DNA from: Nemertoderma westbladi
Taxonomy: Eukaryota > Xenacoelomorpha > Nemertodermatida > Nemertodermatidae
Assembly: GCA_032718475.1 (NCBI GenBank)
Contig: JAUCBJ010002666.1
Coordinates: forward strand, 1-64,000
Length of the DNA: 64,000 nucleotides
Direction: 5' to 3'
Below, one piece after another: positions 1 to 11,039 of the stretch. The first letter of the stretch is position 1; every line of letters begins with the position of its first letter. The position numbers and the translations under genes were made by a program. The notes beneath the pieces are model-generated. The model was not told the DNA's origin. It ran no database searches and worked only from the letters and a program-made list of their open reading frames with translations.

Positions 1-87
1 ACCGCGTATTAAGCTATCCACAAATGCTTGTAAAGGTAGAGTATATCGCTCCCTAATACCAAGATCATCTTCTATCAACTCCGTCAT
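1..87 (-). CDS. Start of an unidentified extra ORF in the BEL 3' region (partial, runs off the window)
   Basis: An ATG at 87-85 opens a frame of 29 codons that is still open at the window edge; it begins MTELIEDDLGIRERYTLPLQ. Copy B has the same start at about 34,313, with nearly the same first 21 codons, but is stopped after about 29 codons. Conservation of this start in two diverged copies hints that a protein was encoded between integrase and LTR. That is where some BEL elements carry env-like genes, but no signal peptide or membrane segment is visible in this short piece. It could also be chance conservation of non-coding DNA. Function unknown. Confidence 0.35.
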   Translation of the reverse strand, partial: MTELIEDDLGIRERYTLPLQAFVDSLIRG

Positions 88-1708
88 ATCTGCTATCTGA
101 GTTTATTGATATCAAATAAGTTTGTATTTAGGCGAGCGGGCGTCGCTGCCTACCTTTCTTTGCCCCCGGACAGTGGGATTCTCAGCGCCGATGTACCGTC
201 GTCGCGGTGTTTACGCCAACATGTAGCAACAGCACGACAACGATAACCGGCACAAGTCACTCCACTGTCCGTCCCAAAGGCTTGGATCCACTTAGGTTCT
301 TTCTATAGGAGAGTTGGGCTATTTTTACAATTGCGACTAGCTACTGTAAACACACTTTAGCAGTAACATTCACCTATAAACGCACAAATTCCACACAACT
401 GTCAACAACTGCACACACACAGGCCATTTGTCCGTTAGTCAGTGCCTTCCAGAATGTCACGTTATTACTGTGTATCCTTGGATACTAACAGTGTGCTATG
501 TTCTCTATGCTATGCAATAGGACAAGCTTTCTATTGTTCTTTTAACTTGCTTCTAATTCTAGCGTGGGTGTTGCTATGGTGACATTATGGAATGCTAGCG
601 GTAGAATTAGGGTAATTCTCATGCATACAGATCTGGGATGCTATTTAATAATAATTCTTTAATTGTCAATATCCTCTTTATGCATGATTTTATTAATTTT
701 ATCGGCTATTGACTATATGTCGGAGATTCTCGCACTCTAATACACTCAATAGGATGAATCTCCGCTCCCATGATCTATTAATTAATGAAATTTTGGGAAT
801 GTTATAAATTGTACAAAATGACAATTTATGAAATTCATTTAAAAATATGAATTTAAATTTATTCCCGTGAATTCTATTATTTGATGTTAAAATTGACACA
901 ATTTGATTCCAGAGCAGGTCTGGGGACATAGGATCCTTAATTCTATGAAATTTGTCTTTTAAGAGTATCGGGAAGTGCTACGATATCTTAATCGACTAGA
1001 ATTGTTAACAGATCTGAATTTTACAGATTTTAACAAATATTAAATTAATATTTAAGATGGGCACCGATTTATTCCAGAACTTGTCTGGGGACGTTAACCA
1101 TTGATTCTAGAATTTGTCTTTCAAGTATATCGGTGGGTGCCGCGATATCTTAATCGACTAGAATTACAGATGGTCAAAAGGTTTAACAGATTTATTTGCG
1201 TTTTACGCTACTGTTATAGGGACATCACACTACTATATGTATTATTTAATATAAGGTAGAAGAGCAATATCGCACGAAGCAATGTCAGTGTGAAGAGGCA
1301 AGTCGTTTCCAAGGTCTACCCAGAGCTTGGCTTAGCCGAGACACGAGGATCTGAACTTTGCATTCCTAATACTCTGCCTACCGATAATACTTGAATATAG
1401 TAGTGGCTTTATTGTACTTTAATAAGTACGGACATTTCATCTTACTGTAGTCACGTATTTATAATATGATACGGACAGTAAGGAAAGAGAAAAATTATTT
1501 CTCGCCGTCGCACTAAATATATATTATAAGTAATTACGTACGTAATAAACACTAATATATTGCACTAATCTACTAAATAATCACTAATTAACATTTTACT
1601 AAATAAAATTGAATAAAAACAATTATAATAAAGTACATAATAAAGTTCGCATATAAAAATATAATAAAATAGATAAAACAATATAGTCATACACCCACTC
1701 CAGACGTA
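1..1708 (-). other. 3' region of BEL copy A, downstream of the integrase stop
   Basis: This AT-rich stretch aligns by eye with 34,240-35,960 of copy B, including a conserved GC-rich block at 131-155 (again near 34,353). It contains an internal duplication of roughly 160-180 bp: the 'gaaattgtct...gatatcttaatcgactagaatt' type block occurs near 930-1,000 and again near 1,085-1,157, and both units are also present in copy B (near 35,180 and 35,360), so the duplication predates the split of the copies. Apart from the reading frame at the extreme left edge I see no coding signal. Confidence 0.7.
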
Positions 1709-3427
1709 TCACGTTAGGGAGTCCCTAGATGTTTGAGGAATTAGGGAGGTGGTCGTGGGAAGAGTGTCTTGCCTTCCATAGTTTCCAGAGAGTTCTCTGT
1801 CTCTTTCCAGTAAACATAAACGACCAACTGGGCGATTGAGTTGTTGCGTCTCAAAGATTATGCCTGGCTTCTTGAAGTTACGCCGCGTGACGATGAGTTC
1901 TACCGAGCGTACTAAACCATCATCCGAGATGTGGGTCTCAATGATACGACCTGTCTTCCACCGTTTACGTGGGAGGTCTGGATCTACAATAAGCACCATA
2001 TCTCCGGCGCTGACGTTTTCTTGCTGCGCAAACCACTTAGTTCGAAGTTGTAGCGTAGGCAGATAATGTTTCTCGAAATGGTCAGCAAAACGACGGGATA
2101 GCAACTGCATAAGTTGCCAAGTTCGACGGCAGTATTCGTCTCCGTCGGCAATCTCCGATCGTGGGAGCATGGCTACAGGTTTCTTCAGTAGGAAGTGCGC
2201 GGGTGTTAGCGCTTCCAGGGAATCGGGACTCGATGAGACTGGCATAAGCGGTCTCTCGTTGAGATAGGCAGCGATTTCCCCCATTAACGTCCGCAAAAGT
2301 TCGTCGGTGAGATACGCGCGGCATGGCACTATAAAGTGAAATGCGGTTTTGACACTTCGAATCAATCTCTCCCAACTTCCTCCCCACCAAGGGGCGTCGG
2401 CGGCGTTGAAGGTCCAGCTAGACGCTGTTATCCTTAGCTGGTCGTCCACCTGTCTTTGGTTCCAGTCCTTCACGTAAGCCTGTATCTCGTTGTTGGCACC
2501 TATGAAGTTCGTTCCTTTATCCGATCTCATGGTATTACTCGTCCCGAAGCGAGCGATCTGTCGTCGTAAACTTAAGACGAAGCTGTTAGTAGATAGATCG
2601 TTCACCATATCGAGATGGATGGCTCTACAAGTCATGCACACGAAGATGACACACCATCTCTTGACTATAGTCCTCGCACGATATACTTCAATAGGGCCAA
2701 ATAAATCTACACCAGTATTAGTAAAAGGTGGTTCATAGAAGCTTACTCGTTCCCTAGGTAATTCTGCCTCTCGCTGTGTTAAAGGCCTACTGAATGCTTT
2801 CCTACAGGGTATGCAGTTCCTAAGAACTTGGTTCAGAGCTCTACGGGGTCTATCAAAATAATAGCGAGTTCGAATTTCGCTAAGAATTCGTTCTCTACCA
2901 GCATGATAAAGTTTACCGTGAACGTCTACAATCATCTTGATTTGTACTTCAAGATTTCTAATAAGTATGGGGAATTTGGTGTCAAAGGATAAGGGCGCGT
3001 TGGTGAGTCTTCCTCCAACACGTATTAACCCATCTATCATTGTGCTCGAGAATCGATCCCTTAAGCGCATCTGCGGATTTCTCAACAACAGGAAGTACTT
3101 TTCGGAATCCTCATAGCATTGCAGGAGTCTCAGTATCTGCTTATTTGTTTCTTCATGCTCCTGGTGACTAATTTTCTCCTTTAGAAAACGATCAGATATC
3201 TTATATTTGGGTAAATTCTTAATAACATGAACTTGTGCAGATGTCAATGGAGCGTGATCACTAGTGGTCTTCGTCCTGGAGTAGTGATGATGAAAACATC
3301 GTCTTAAATATGTGACGGCTTTACAGAGCCGATTCCAGGAACTGTAATGATGCATTGCTCTCTGCAGCATGGGTGAGATTCCTTGCGAGACGTCTGGTAT
3401 TCCAGATTTCCAATCTCTATCTCTAAT
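1709..3427 (-). CDS. pol: BEL/Pao polyprotein, integrase part
   Basis: This part inserts the element's cDNA into host DNA. Counting from the ATG at 3,370 (553 residues), an H2C2 zinc-binding motif is seen at H151, H156, C186 and C189. The DDE triad is intact: D222 (VDLFGP), D284 (MRSDKGTNF) and E334 (SWERLI). The C-terminal part (about 440-520) matches the DUF5641-type tail of BEL integrases (GDMVLIVDPDLPRKRWKTG). The frame is open through 3,427 and continuous with the upstream RT/RNase H frame, interrupted only by TAA at 3,428-3,430, so ATG 3,370 is probably not a native start. Copy B carries the last ~300 residues of the same domain at 35,961-36,853. Confidence 0.9.
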   Translation of the reverse strand: MRDRDWKSGIPDVSQGISPMLQRAMHHYSSWNRLCKAVTYLRRCFHHHYSRTKTTSDHAPLTSAQVHVIKNLPKYKISDRFLKEKISHQEHEETNKQILRLLQCYEDSEKYFLLLRNPQMRLRDRFSSTMIDGLIRVGGRLTNAPLSFDTKFPILIRNLEVQIKMIVDVHGKLYHAGRERILSEIRTRYYFDRPRRALNQVLRNCIPCRKAFSRPLTQREAELPRERVSFYEPPFTNTGVDLFGPIEVYRARTIVKRWCVIFVCMTCRAIHLDMVNDLSTNSFVLSLRRQIARFGTSNTMRSDKGTNFIGANNEIQAYVKDWNQRQVDDQLRITASSWTFNAADAPWWGGSWERLIRSVKTAFHFIVPCRAYLTDELLRTLMGEIAAYLNERPLMPVSSSPDSLEALTPAHFLLKKPVAMLPRSEIADGDEYCRRTWQLMQLLSRRFADHFEKHYLPTLQLRTKWFAQQENVSAGDMVLIVDPDLPRKRWKTGRIIETHISDDGLVRSVELIVTRRNFKKPGIIFETQQLNRPVGRLCLLERDRELSGNYGRQDTLPTTTSLIPQTSRDSLT

Positions 3428-6400
3428 TTACACAACAGACTTATTTGTGTTGAGGGATTGTGGATCCGAAGCATCATTCCCGGAAGTATGTAATACAGAT
3501 AGATCGATAGTCGGTTTAAATAACTTCGATTTACTCGCCCGGGTTTTAGGTTTGACTGTCTCCGCTCCCTTGGCTTGTCTAATCTCTGCCGTAGTAAGGT
3601 GAGGAGGCCATTCATCCTCTTCCTTGCTCAGGAAGTCGGGTCCACCCAACCAATCTGGAGTATCTATCAGTTCCTGTGGAGTTGCTCCACTGGAGGCGAT
3701 ATCGGCTGGATTAATCGTACCAGGGCAATGTCTCCATTGATTTATCTTTGTGCGACTAAGAATAATAGCTACTCGGTTAGTAACAAAAACGCTAAACTGA
3801 CAGACTTCATTGGTGAGATACTCCAACACGAGTAAAGCGTCGGTCCAATAAACCGTTTTCTCCAGTGGATAGTCGATTTGTTCCGTTACGTTCCGGCCGA
3901 TGGCTGTAGCGTATAAAGCCGCCTTTAACTCCGCTCGAGGAACCTTTAGCTTGTTGTTAATCAATGCCTTAGAGGTAACCAAGGCGACTTTGATTCCATC
4001 CGGAGTTTCGACTCGCAGATATGCTACTATACCTATTCCCATGTCGCTGGCGTCTCCAAACACATGGAGTTGATAGGAATACGTAGGAAGAACATGGCCA
4101 AAATATGCACGGGAAATTATAAAGTTCTCGATGGCAGGTAGAGAATCCTCCCATTTCATCCATTTCTTTAACAATTCCCCTTTTAGCGGATCGTCCCATG
4201 AGTGGTTTTCAAGCCACATTTGTTGTACTAAACTCCGAGCAATTAATATAACTGGGCTAATAAATCCCAATGGGTCGAAATAAGTGCTCAGGATGCTTAA
4301 ACAAATCCGTTTGGTCCAAACTGGATTATCTCGCTGTTTTAACTGAAAAAACAGAATGTCTCTTTCAGTGTCCCACTTCAAGCCTAGCGTCTTGGTTTCA
4401 GGAAGATCGTCCTTTATTAAATCTAAGTCTTTCGCTCCGCGGTCTTCTACCGGTATGGCTTCCAGAAACTCACGGGAGTTGCTAGTGAATTTCGTCAGTC
4501 GAAATCCACCTCTTTTCAAACACTCTACCGTTCCTTTCGCGACAGCTATGGCTTCTTCTACTGATGGAAGGGACCTTAAATTGTCGTCCATGTATATATT
4601 GCGTTTTATGTTGTCTATCACTTCTTTGGAGAAGGAGTCTCGGTTGTCATTCGCAGTGGTTCGCACCACGGAGCAGGCGTTGGAAGGGCTTGATATGATC
4701 CCAAAAGCCTGGATGGTCATCCAGTACTCTACCGGTTTCTGGTTGAGGTCTCCTTCAGGCCACCACAGAAATCTCAGGCTATCTCTATCTCTATCCAGCG
4801 CCTTGACTTGTAAGAACATTCCTTCTATATCAGAGGCGAACGCGATGGAATATTGTCTTAATCTTAATAGTATTCCCAACAAAGATTGGAGTAAGTTGGG
4901 TCCTGGTAACAACTCGGAATTGAGGGATTGGCCCATATATAGAGCGGAGCCATCAAATACGACTCTTACTTCATGGGGTTTACCGGGTTTGGGAACGTAA
5001 TGATGTGTTAAATAATACGTTCTCTCAGTCACTGGTGTTCCTTCCGGTACTCGCTCCGCGTATCCCTTTGTTATAAATTTCTTCAGCTGAGTTTGGTACA
5101 TTTCTTTCGCTGAAGCATTAGCTGTAAGTCGTCGATGTAATTGAGCGATTCTTTTCTCTGCCAAGGGTCTGTTATTTATAAATCTAGGTTCTCGTTTTCG
5201 AAATGGTAGGCCGATTTCATACCTACCTTGGTCCTTTAAAAAACGTGTAGTTGTTTCCTGGATTTGCTTGGCTCTTTCTTCTTCTATCGATAGAGCCTTA
5301 TCATATGAATTGGGTTCTACCAGTTCCTGAGTAAAGAATCGTACAGCTAGTTCGTCCCGAGTTCTAGCGTTGCAGCGCTCTATCTCATCGTTTAGTTCGT
5401 CATTGTAAGCGATGGGTTCCGATGGGTGAATCAGTTGACATAGGTTCACCTGACTTTTCCAAGCTTGGTTTTCTGTAAGTAGGTCGATTGTGTTCTCTTC
5501 ATCGAAGAGTTGGTAGATGTCGTCATTATCTGAGGAGTATGGTGTTCCCTCAGTTAGTTCATCCACCTCACTGCTCTCCACTTCCCAATCGTGTACTTGG
5601 TATGTTTGTTCTTGTGGCATTCTCTCTTCGAGAGTCCTGCGGGAAGGGCCAGTAAAGTACCAACCTACTCTAGTTCTTACTGCATAGGTTTGCAGTGGCT
5701 GTGGTTGAGCAGGCCGTTTCTCCAATGTTTCGAGCGCCTCATGCACGTTTTGGCCGATGAGTATTTGCACTCCAGGATAATCTGTCTGGAATCGAGGTAT
5801 CTTAAGATGTTGGATGCTCTGGTCCTCGTCCCAATCATAAAGGTCTGCTTGAGTAGTAGCGAAGTTCTTTATAGCCACCATTTTTACCGACCTTATACCT
5901 TGTGTTCCTAACTTATCCTGGGGGGTAGACAACACACCTACATAGTAATCTGCCGTTAAGGTAGATTTCCAAACCTGCATAATTCCTGACATATTCAATT
6001 TAGTCCGGAACTTGGGTTGTCCAGCAAAGATATCTTCGGCTAGTTCTTGATCGATGAATGTTCCTGTGCTGCCAGAGTCAAGGAGGGCGTTCACTATGTA
6101 ACTTTTGTTAAGACCATGAACTCTTACCTGCACTACAGGAAATTCTCTGATTCCTACGTTGGAAGTTGGAGCTTTCCAAGATGGTTGTTTGACAAAAGTA
6201 GTTGGGGGAAACTCATTGTTGGTGTCCTTTTCATAAGTAAGTGCTCGATACACTGCGGTATTGATTAGATAACAGGATTCGTTGGTGTCGGAGAATTCGT
6301 CAGTATAGAATCCTTCCATCTCAGACTCCTGATCAGTGTCATTTACATCACTGAATTGGACATGTAGTTCGGGCTCACTTACCTGACTCTGTTTGTCTCG

Positions 6401-9244
6401 TTCGAACTCACTGTGTAACAAGATGTGATGTTTCGCGCCACACTTTGCACACTTTATGTCGGAGTAACAGGTTCGCCGTTGGTGTCCTGGTCTGAGGCAA
6501 TTATAGCATAACCGCTTGTCCCACACAACTGCACGTCTGTCTACAAGGGATTTCTTTAGAAATTCAGCACACGCACTCAAACGGTGGGTCCCGTCGCACA
6601 GCGCACAGTTAGGTTTTATGTTACTCACTTTACCTTGGGTAACTTGATGCACTCTCGTTTTTTCTTCGGGTTTTCTTCGGTGCATTCTGTTAGGGGACTG
6701 AGGAGGGGTCTTGGCAACCTGTTCTCTCCTATCGTTGGTTCGAGACTTGTATTTACTTACGTCTTTGGGAGTTTTGCTAACGTAGCAGGATCGGTCAGTG
6801 TCTTTCCCGCTGTCCTCTTCTTGAGAAACTTGGCTTTCGCCGTCGTCAGTGTAACACACCGGTGTTATTCTTCTCCTAGAAGCGGGTTTCTCACTTACCT
6901 TATTTTCCGATGTTTTCTCTCTGGACTGCTTGATGAGTTGTAGTTTTACCTCACCATCCAAGAAGGACATGAGATCAGCCATGGTAGGACTTCGTCGTTG
7001 TTGTTCATTCATGTACAACACTTCCTTGTCCCAGCGTGTACATACTCCACCCTTTGGTAAAGTAGAGACTACGGCTCCAATAACCATTGAACTCTGATAT
7101 TCATGAGACTTACCTAACCAGTCCAATTGTCTACAGATCTCTTGAATCTCATCGGAAAACTCTATAATCCCGCTACTAAGGAAGTGTCGGGGGGCTACTA
7201 ATTTTGCATACAAATACTTAGCTATGTTATCCTTGTTACCATACCTGATGTTTAATGTATCCCATACTTGTCTTAATCCTTCTGGATGTCCAATAAACTT
7301 TAACGCCATTAACTTGGGAGGTCCTTCCAAGCACTTGATGAGGAACCTAAGTTTCTCTCCGTTAGATAGTACAGAGTTCTGTATGCTGTCTTTGTAATAT
7401 TCATTGAAAGGTAACCATTTCATCTCATCTCCATTGAATTTGACGATCTCTCCCACTTTGACCGCTTGGCGGGCTTCTGTTCTAGCCATCTGCCGCGTAA
7501 AGCTTTCTTGGGCCATTGTGTTATTTAATATCGAATTATCGGTATATAAATTTCTCGGATCAGTATCAGGTCTATAGGGAATATCATTAATAACAGGTCT
7601 ATAATCACCCTTAATAGGGTTTGCTATAGGAGTTTCTACTTCACTAGCAGTATAGATGCGTGTAGGCTCTACACCTTGCGCATGTAATACTTCAGACCTA
7701 ACAGGTTGACACAATGTTACAGGGGGTATTGGTATGCCCTTTTGTATATTGACTAATTTGTCGCGTTCTAGCGCGATACTTTGCTGCACTTCTTGCAATT
7801 CGGCCCTACTTTCCCTTACTGTTCCCTTAAGCTGGTGGACAGTCTCCTGCATCTGTCCGAGCAGGAGATTCATCCCCCGCCGTCCCTCCTCTACCCACTC
7901 GACCGCCGAAGCGGGAGTCGCCAACATAGTAGCGGGCTGACGCGGGACGATGGGAGACAAATCTTTGATTTCTCTCTCAGCTTCCAGGACAGGGATATTC
8001 TCATGGACTGTTCTACCGGGTACAGGCAGTGTAGTACTGTGTAAAGGGAATTTAGAGTGAAGCTCTGGAAGTACAGGGGTCTCTAACACAGAAGTGACTT
8101 TGGGAACGACAGGCCTAATTATTTCAGGCTCATCAACTATTGTAGGGAGTCTTTTGACCTGAACAGTTTGGTCTATGGGTTCCGTACTACCTAAGTCTGT
8201 GCTAGCTAGCTGTCTTTTAACAGCTGGGGGCAAATCAGGCAATTTGTGACGGTGAGATGTTTTTCTACGCCTGCTTAGACGAGATCTATTTCCTCCGCCT
8301 TCAGGATCGGTGGTTTCGCTTTCCTCCGATGATGTGTATCCCTGGCGTTTGGGAGTAGATCGTCTCATCATCTGCATTTGACTAGCAGTTAACTGTTTAT
8401 TTATGTTGTCTTGCGTCTCTTGCAGATTTTCCAACTCCAGTTGGGTAGTCTGCTCAGACGCTCTCCGTTCTGCTTCTGCCACTGCCCTTTCCGCCTTTGC
8501 TGCTATTCTTTCTGCTTCTACTTCTACCGCCGCTGCTTTTCTTTCTGCTTCTGCTTCTGCCGTAGCCGCCGCCTTTTGTTCCTCTATCCGTCTTTTCTTT
8601 ACCTTTTCTTCTTGGACTCTAGCGAGGCGGAGTTTTTCATCAAATTCTGCTTGGTTAGCAGCTAACATTTCAGCATCGATTGAATCTAACACACGCTGGG
8701 TTCCTTCACTATTGGGGGAAAGTCCAGACAGCCGTCTCCTCAATTCTTCGTCTCCTAGGAATCGCTGATAGTCGGACAGATAAATGTCTATGGCGTCTCT
8801 CGTTCGTGGTTTCTCTGAGGTCTCTTCGCCTTCCACCTGAGAAAGGGTGGCATCGGTTGGTTCTTCATAAGTTAGTCTCTCAGACAGCTGGGATTTCCAC
8901 TGGTCTGTTTCTTGTACTTGGAGACCTACCCACTGGAACCAAGTTTTGACAGCAACCTGCAGTGACGTGTCCTGTCTTCTTTTGGAAGTTTCCTCAAAAG
9001 CTGATAGGATTAGTCGAATGCGTAGGGTTCTTTCGCGTACTTGATATAGCAGTTCTTCCTGCTCTTGAGGTCCTTGGGGTTGTCGAAACAGTTGTTCTTC
9101 TAATTTCTCTAAGGAGCCGAAGAATCCCTGCACATATCCTGCTGCCGACCTCTTCCAAACAGCTGGATCCATCGTATCTTTAGCCACTCCCATCCTGTGT
9201 ATATCTTCCCAAGTAGCCTCGGACAGATCTAACGGGAGTCCGGG
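3428..9244 (-). CDS. gag-pol: BEL/Pao Gag-protease-RT-RNase H polyprotein
   Basis: This is the main part of the polyprotein; the ATG at 9,193 gives 1,921 residues, but the frame is open from 9,244. In order: an Ala/Glu/Arg-rich coiled coil (about 185-275), a DUF1759-type Gag domain (about 568-750), cysteine-rich zinc knuckles (about 860-920, CYNCLRPGHQRRTC), an aspartic protease motif (about 1,037, LLDSGSTGTFID), reverse transcriptase (about 1,390-1,600) with catalytic YMDDN near 1,530, then RNase H (about 1,714, FGDASDMGIG, and VYWTDALLVLEYL). No frameshift is seen over 5.8 kb. The frame ends at TAA 3,428-3,430, with the integrase following in the same frame. Most motifs look functional; the stop at each end makes the copy doubtful. 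Confidence 0.92.
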   Translation of the reverse strand, partial: PGLPLDLSEATWEDIHRMGVAKDTMDPAVWKRSAAGYVQGFFGSLEKLEEQLFRQPQGPQEQEELLYQVRERTLRIRLILSAFEETSKRRQDTSLQVAVKTWFQWVGLQVQETDQWKSQLSERLTYEEPTDATLSQVEGEETSEKPRTRDAIDIYLSDYQRFLGDEELRRRLSGLSPNSEGTQRVLDSIDAEMLAANQAEFDEKLRLARVQEEKVKKRRIEEQKAAATAEAEAERKAAAVEVEAERIAAKAERAVAEAERRASEQTTQLELENLQETQDNINKQLTASQMQMMRRSTPKRQGYTSSEESETTDPEGGGNRSRLSRRRKTSHRHKLPDLPPAVKRQLASTDLGSTEPIDQTVQVKRLPTIVDEPEIIRPVVPKVTSVLETPVLPELHSKFPLHSTTLPVPGRTVHENIPVLEAEREIKDLSPIVPRQPATMLATPASAVEWVEEGRRGMNLLLGQMQETVHQLKGTVRESRAELQEVQQSIALERDKLVNIQKGIPIPPVTLCQPVRSEVLHAQGVEPTRIYTASEVETPIANPIKGDYRPVINDIPYRPDTDPRNLYTDNSILNNTMAQESFTRQMARTEARQAVKVGEIVKFNGDEMKWLPFNEYYKDSIQNSVLSNGEKLRFLIKCLEGPPKLMALKFIGHPEGLRQVWDTLNIRYGNKDNIAKYLYAKLVAPRHFLSSGIIEFSDEIQEICRQLDWLGKSHEYQSSMVIGAVVSTLPKGGVCTRWDKEVLYMNEQQRRSPTMADLMSFLDGEVKLQLIKQSREKTSENKVSEKPASRRRITPVCYTDDGESQVSQEEDSGKDTDRSCYVSKTPKDVSKYKSRTNDRREQVAKTPPQSPNRMHRRKPEEKTRVHQVTQGKVSNIKPNCALCDGTHRLSACAEFLKKSLVDRRAVVWDKRLCYNCLRPGHQRRTCYSDIKCAKCGAKHHILLHSEFERDKQSQVSEPELHVQFSDVNDTDQESEMEGFYTDEFSDTNESCYLINTAVYRALTYEKDTNNEFPPTTFVKQPSWKAPTSNVGIREFPVVQVRVHGLNKSYIVNALLDSGSTGTFIDQELAEDIFAGQPKFRTKLNMSGIMQVWKSTLTADYYVGVLSTPQDKLGTQGIRSVKMVAIKNFATTQADLYDWDEDQSIQHLKIPRFQTDYPGVQILIGQNVHEALETLEKRPAQPQPLQTYAVRTRVGWYFTGPSRRTLEERMPQEQTYQVHDWEVESSEVDELTEGTPYSSDNDDIYQLFDEENTIDLLTENQAWKSQVNLCQLIHPSEPIAYNDELNDEIERCNARTRDELAVRFFTQELVEPNSYDKALSIEEERAKQIQETTTRFLKDQGRYEIGLPFRKREPRFINNRPLAEKRIAQLHRRLTANASAKEMYQTQLKKFITKGYAERVPEGTPVTERTYYLTHHYVPKPGKPHEVRVVFDGSALYMGQSLNSELLPGPNLLQSLLGILLRLRQYSIAFASDIEGMFLQVKALDRDRDSLRFLWWPEGDLNQKPVEYWMTIQAFGIISSPSNACSVVRTTANDNRDSFSKEVIDNIKRNIYMDDNLRSLPSVEEAIAVAKGTVECLKRGGFRLTKFTSNSREFLEAIPVEDRGAKDLDLIKDDLPETKTLGLKWDTERDILFFQLKQRDNPVWTKRICLSILSTYFDPLGFISPVILIARSLVQQMWLENHSWDDPLKGELLKKWMKWEDSLPAIENFIISRAYFGHVLPTYSYQLHVFGDASDMGIGIVAYLRVETPDGIKVALVTSKALINNKLKVPRAELKAALYATAIGRNVTEQIDYPLEKTVYWTDALLVLEYLTNEVCQFSVFVTNRVAIILSRTKINQWRHCPGTINPADIASSGATPQELIDTPDWLGGPDFLSKEEDEWPPHLTTAEIRQAKGAETVKPKTRASKSKLFKPTIDLSVLHTSGNDASDPQSLNTNKSVV

Positions 9245-9751
9245 TCAGGGAAAGTTCCATTGTGACTCGACAATAGACATCAATTCTTCCCTGGCGTATC
9301 CCGCATAATTATCTTGGGTCGCTCGCTTATTTCTCGCCCAATCTGCTTGATGTTCCTCCACCGCAATCAATATAGTTGTTAGCACTGCGGCAGGAAGGGT
9401 GAGAAGGGGGTCCGAGTAGGCTTTAGCCGTCATCTGCAATCCGCGTTCGGGGGTCAGCTCTACAGTATCCGAACTACTGGAGCTATCGGATCGCTGGGAA
9501 CAAGTTTCTTGACTAGGCTGTTGCTGCTGTGGGACAGCTGCTTCCTGGTTCCGTTTGACTTGGGCCCGAGTGCCGATGATAGACCTACGGTGTTGGATTA
9601 GCTTAGGGTCTGATACTACTACTGGAGGGATGACCTTTCTTTCAGTAGGAGGTGAGCTGAACTCCTTTCTTAATCGCTCCACACTCCTATCTGTGTCACA
9701 GATGGTTGTATCGATTAGACTGTCTGACAGGTTTTGCTGAGTGTCAGACAT
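9245..9751 (-). CDS. gag: BEL/Pao polyprotein, N-terminal Gag segment
   Basis: A 168-residue frame begins at ATG 9,751 (MSDTQQNLSDSLIDTT). It is Ser/Gln-rich, with a poly-Gln/Pro stretch (about 90-105) and a serine run. It ends at TGA 9,245-9,247. The next 17 codons are open in the same frame and lead into the ATG at 9,193, so this is most simply the N-terminus of the same polyprotein cut by one nonsense codon. A separate short leader protein or stop-codon readthrough is possible but not shown. No known domain is recognised in this part. Confidence 0.7.
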   Translation of the reverse strand: MSDTQQNLSDSLIDTTICDTDRSVERLRKEFSSPPTERKVIPPVVVSDPKLIQHRRSIIGTRAQVKRNQEAAVPQQQQPSQETCSQRSDSSSSSDTVELTPERGLQMTAKAYSDPLLTLPAAVLTTILIAVEEHQADWARNKRATQDNYAGYAREELMSIVESQWNFP

Positions 9752-9858
9752 GTTTAGCTATACAGTTGAATGCTTACTGCTATAGTTACAGTTAAAGCAA
9801 GTCTAGTAATTCAGTATGACCGTTGGCCTAGTACCGGTAATTTATTGCAGTATATTAG

Positions 9859-10103
9859 AATACCGGTATGCACTTATAATATATATAAGTATTGTAAACT
9901 AGTTTTGTCACAGAGTACCGGTATATAAAATTTAGCACAAATATATATAAATATATAATAGGCCTATCGTGAATACCGGTATACAGCTTACACTTATAGT
10001 ATATATAAGTATAATTATGAACTAGAATTATTACAGAATACCGGTATGATTTCAGCTCAAATTTATAGAAATAAATATAATAAGCCTATGGTAAATACCG
10101 GTA
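9859..10103. repeat. Imperfect tandem duplication (~115-122 bp x2) with TACCGGTA sites
   Basis: Two diverged units each carry two TACCGGTA octamers, an AT-rich 'atatataag' segment and a 'taggcctat' or 'taagcctat' segment. Octamers are at 9,861, 9,916, 9,974, 10,039 and 10,096; a further one at 9,832 lies just upstream. The spacing after the first is 55-65 bp. Confidence 0.7.
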
Positions 10104-11039
10104 TGTCAATTATTTTTAGAATAATTGAATTTCTGAATATTTTAGGGTTACTTGGTTACTTTAACTTACTTTGTTACCGTTATTTAAGCAGTAGTCCAAC
10201 TGATTTTGAGACCTAGTTGTTGTATGGCAGGCCTACTATTTATAAATCGTTTGAGTTGATTTATAATAGATATATACCCGTTTAAAATGGGTTTTTGTCA
10301 ATATTTGAAATAAATGTTATTATTTCTGGGGGATCACTACACAGAAGCTGTGCGCTCTCAGTGAAGTGCTATTTATTTGACACTAAAACTGATAATTCTA
10401 ATTTACCTAAGTTACTTAATACTACAAATTACTTATGATACGGGTGAGATTAATTCTCTAATTAAACACAACAAAAATATTACGTACGAATTTTTAGGGT
10501 AATTTTACAGGAAGTCTACAAACCAGCCTAACAAAGGGTTAGATTTCTGGTTATTACAACGGACAGGGTACTACGGTATTTGAAAATAATAAGTAGTAGT
10601 AAATATATTGCACTGTCCAGATAGGAAAATACCACCGCCTGACGACCTATAACCGTATCGCTATAGGTACTACGTTATGTATCACGGAGTGTTCCTACCT
10701 AGAAGTTAATTACCGCGGACTACCAGATCCAGCGTGCCTATTAACCACTTTACAACACAAATATACTGCCTACACACTAATTACTTCGGAAAGCACTGTA
10801 CACTAAACCCTAAATTAGGTACAAGTACTAGTACAACAAATAATCAGTAGTTAAATATACTTGAACAGTTAAAAGAACCACGGCATCTGCTGGAGTGACC
10901 AGAGCACAAAGTCACCAGTCTTGTCCTACGCCAAGCAGCCCGTGTAGTACCGGGGTTAATTTAACTATAACGGTATGTATAACAAACACAATTACTGTAT
11001 GAATAAACTTGGGGACATGAATGTTGCGAATAATCGCAT

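Noticed and set aside
3428-3430. Programmed stop between RNase H and integrase
   Set aside because: Not accepted as a feature: one copy only, no readthrough signal or structure recognised, and BEL elements normally use one uninterrupted frame. Kept only as a question under findings.
7734-8044. Short plus-strand frames with possible hydrophobic segments
   Set aside because: They lie entirely opposite the continuous BEL polyprotein and have no recognisable motif.
8403-8768. Ser/Ala/Cys-rich plus-strand frames opposite the BEL gag
   Set aside because: They are antisense shadows of the Ala/Glu-rich coiled coil; the minus-strand frame has clear domains.
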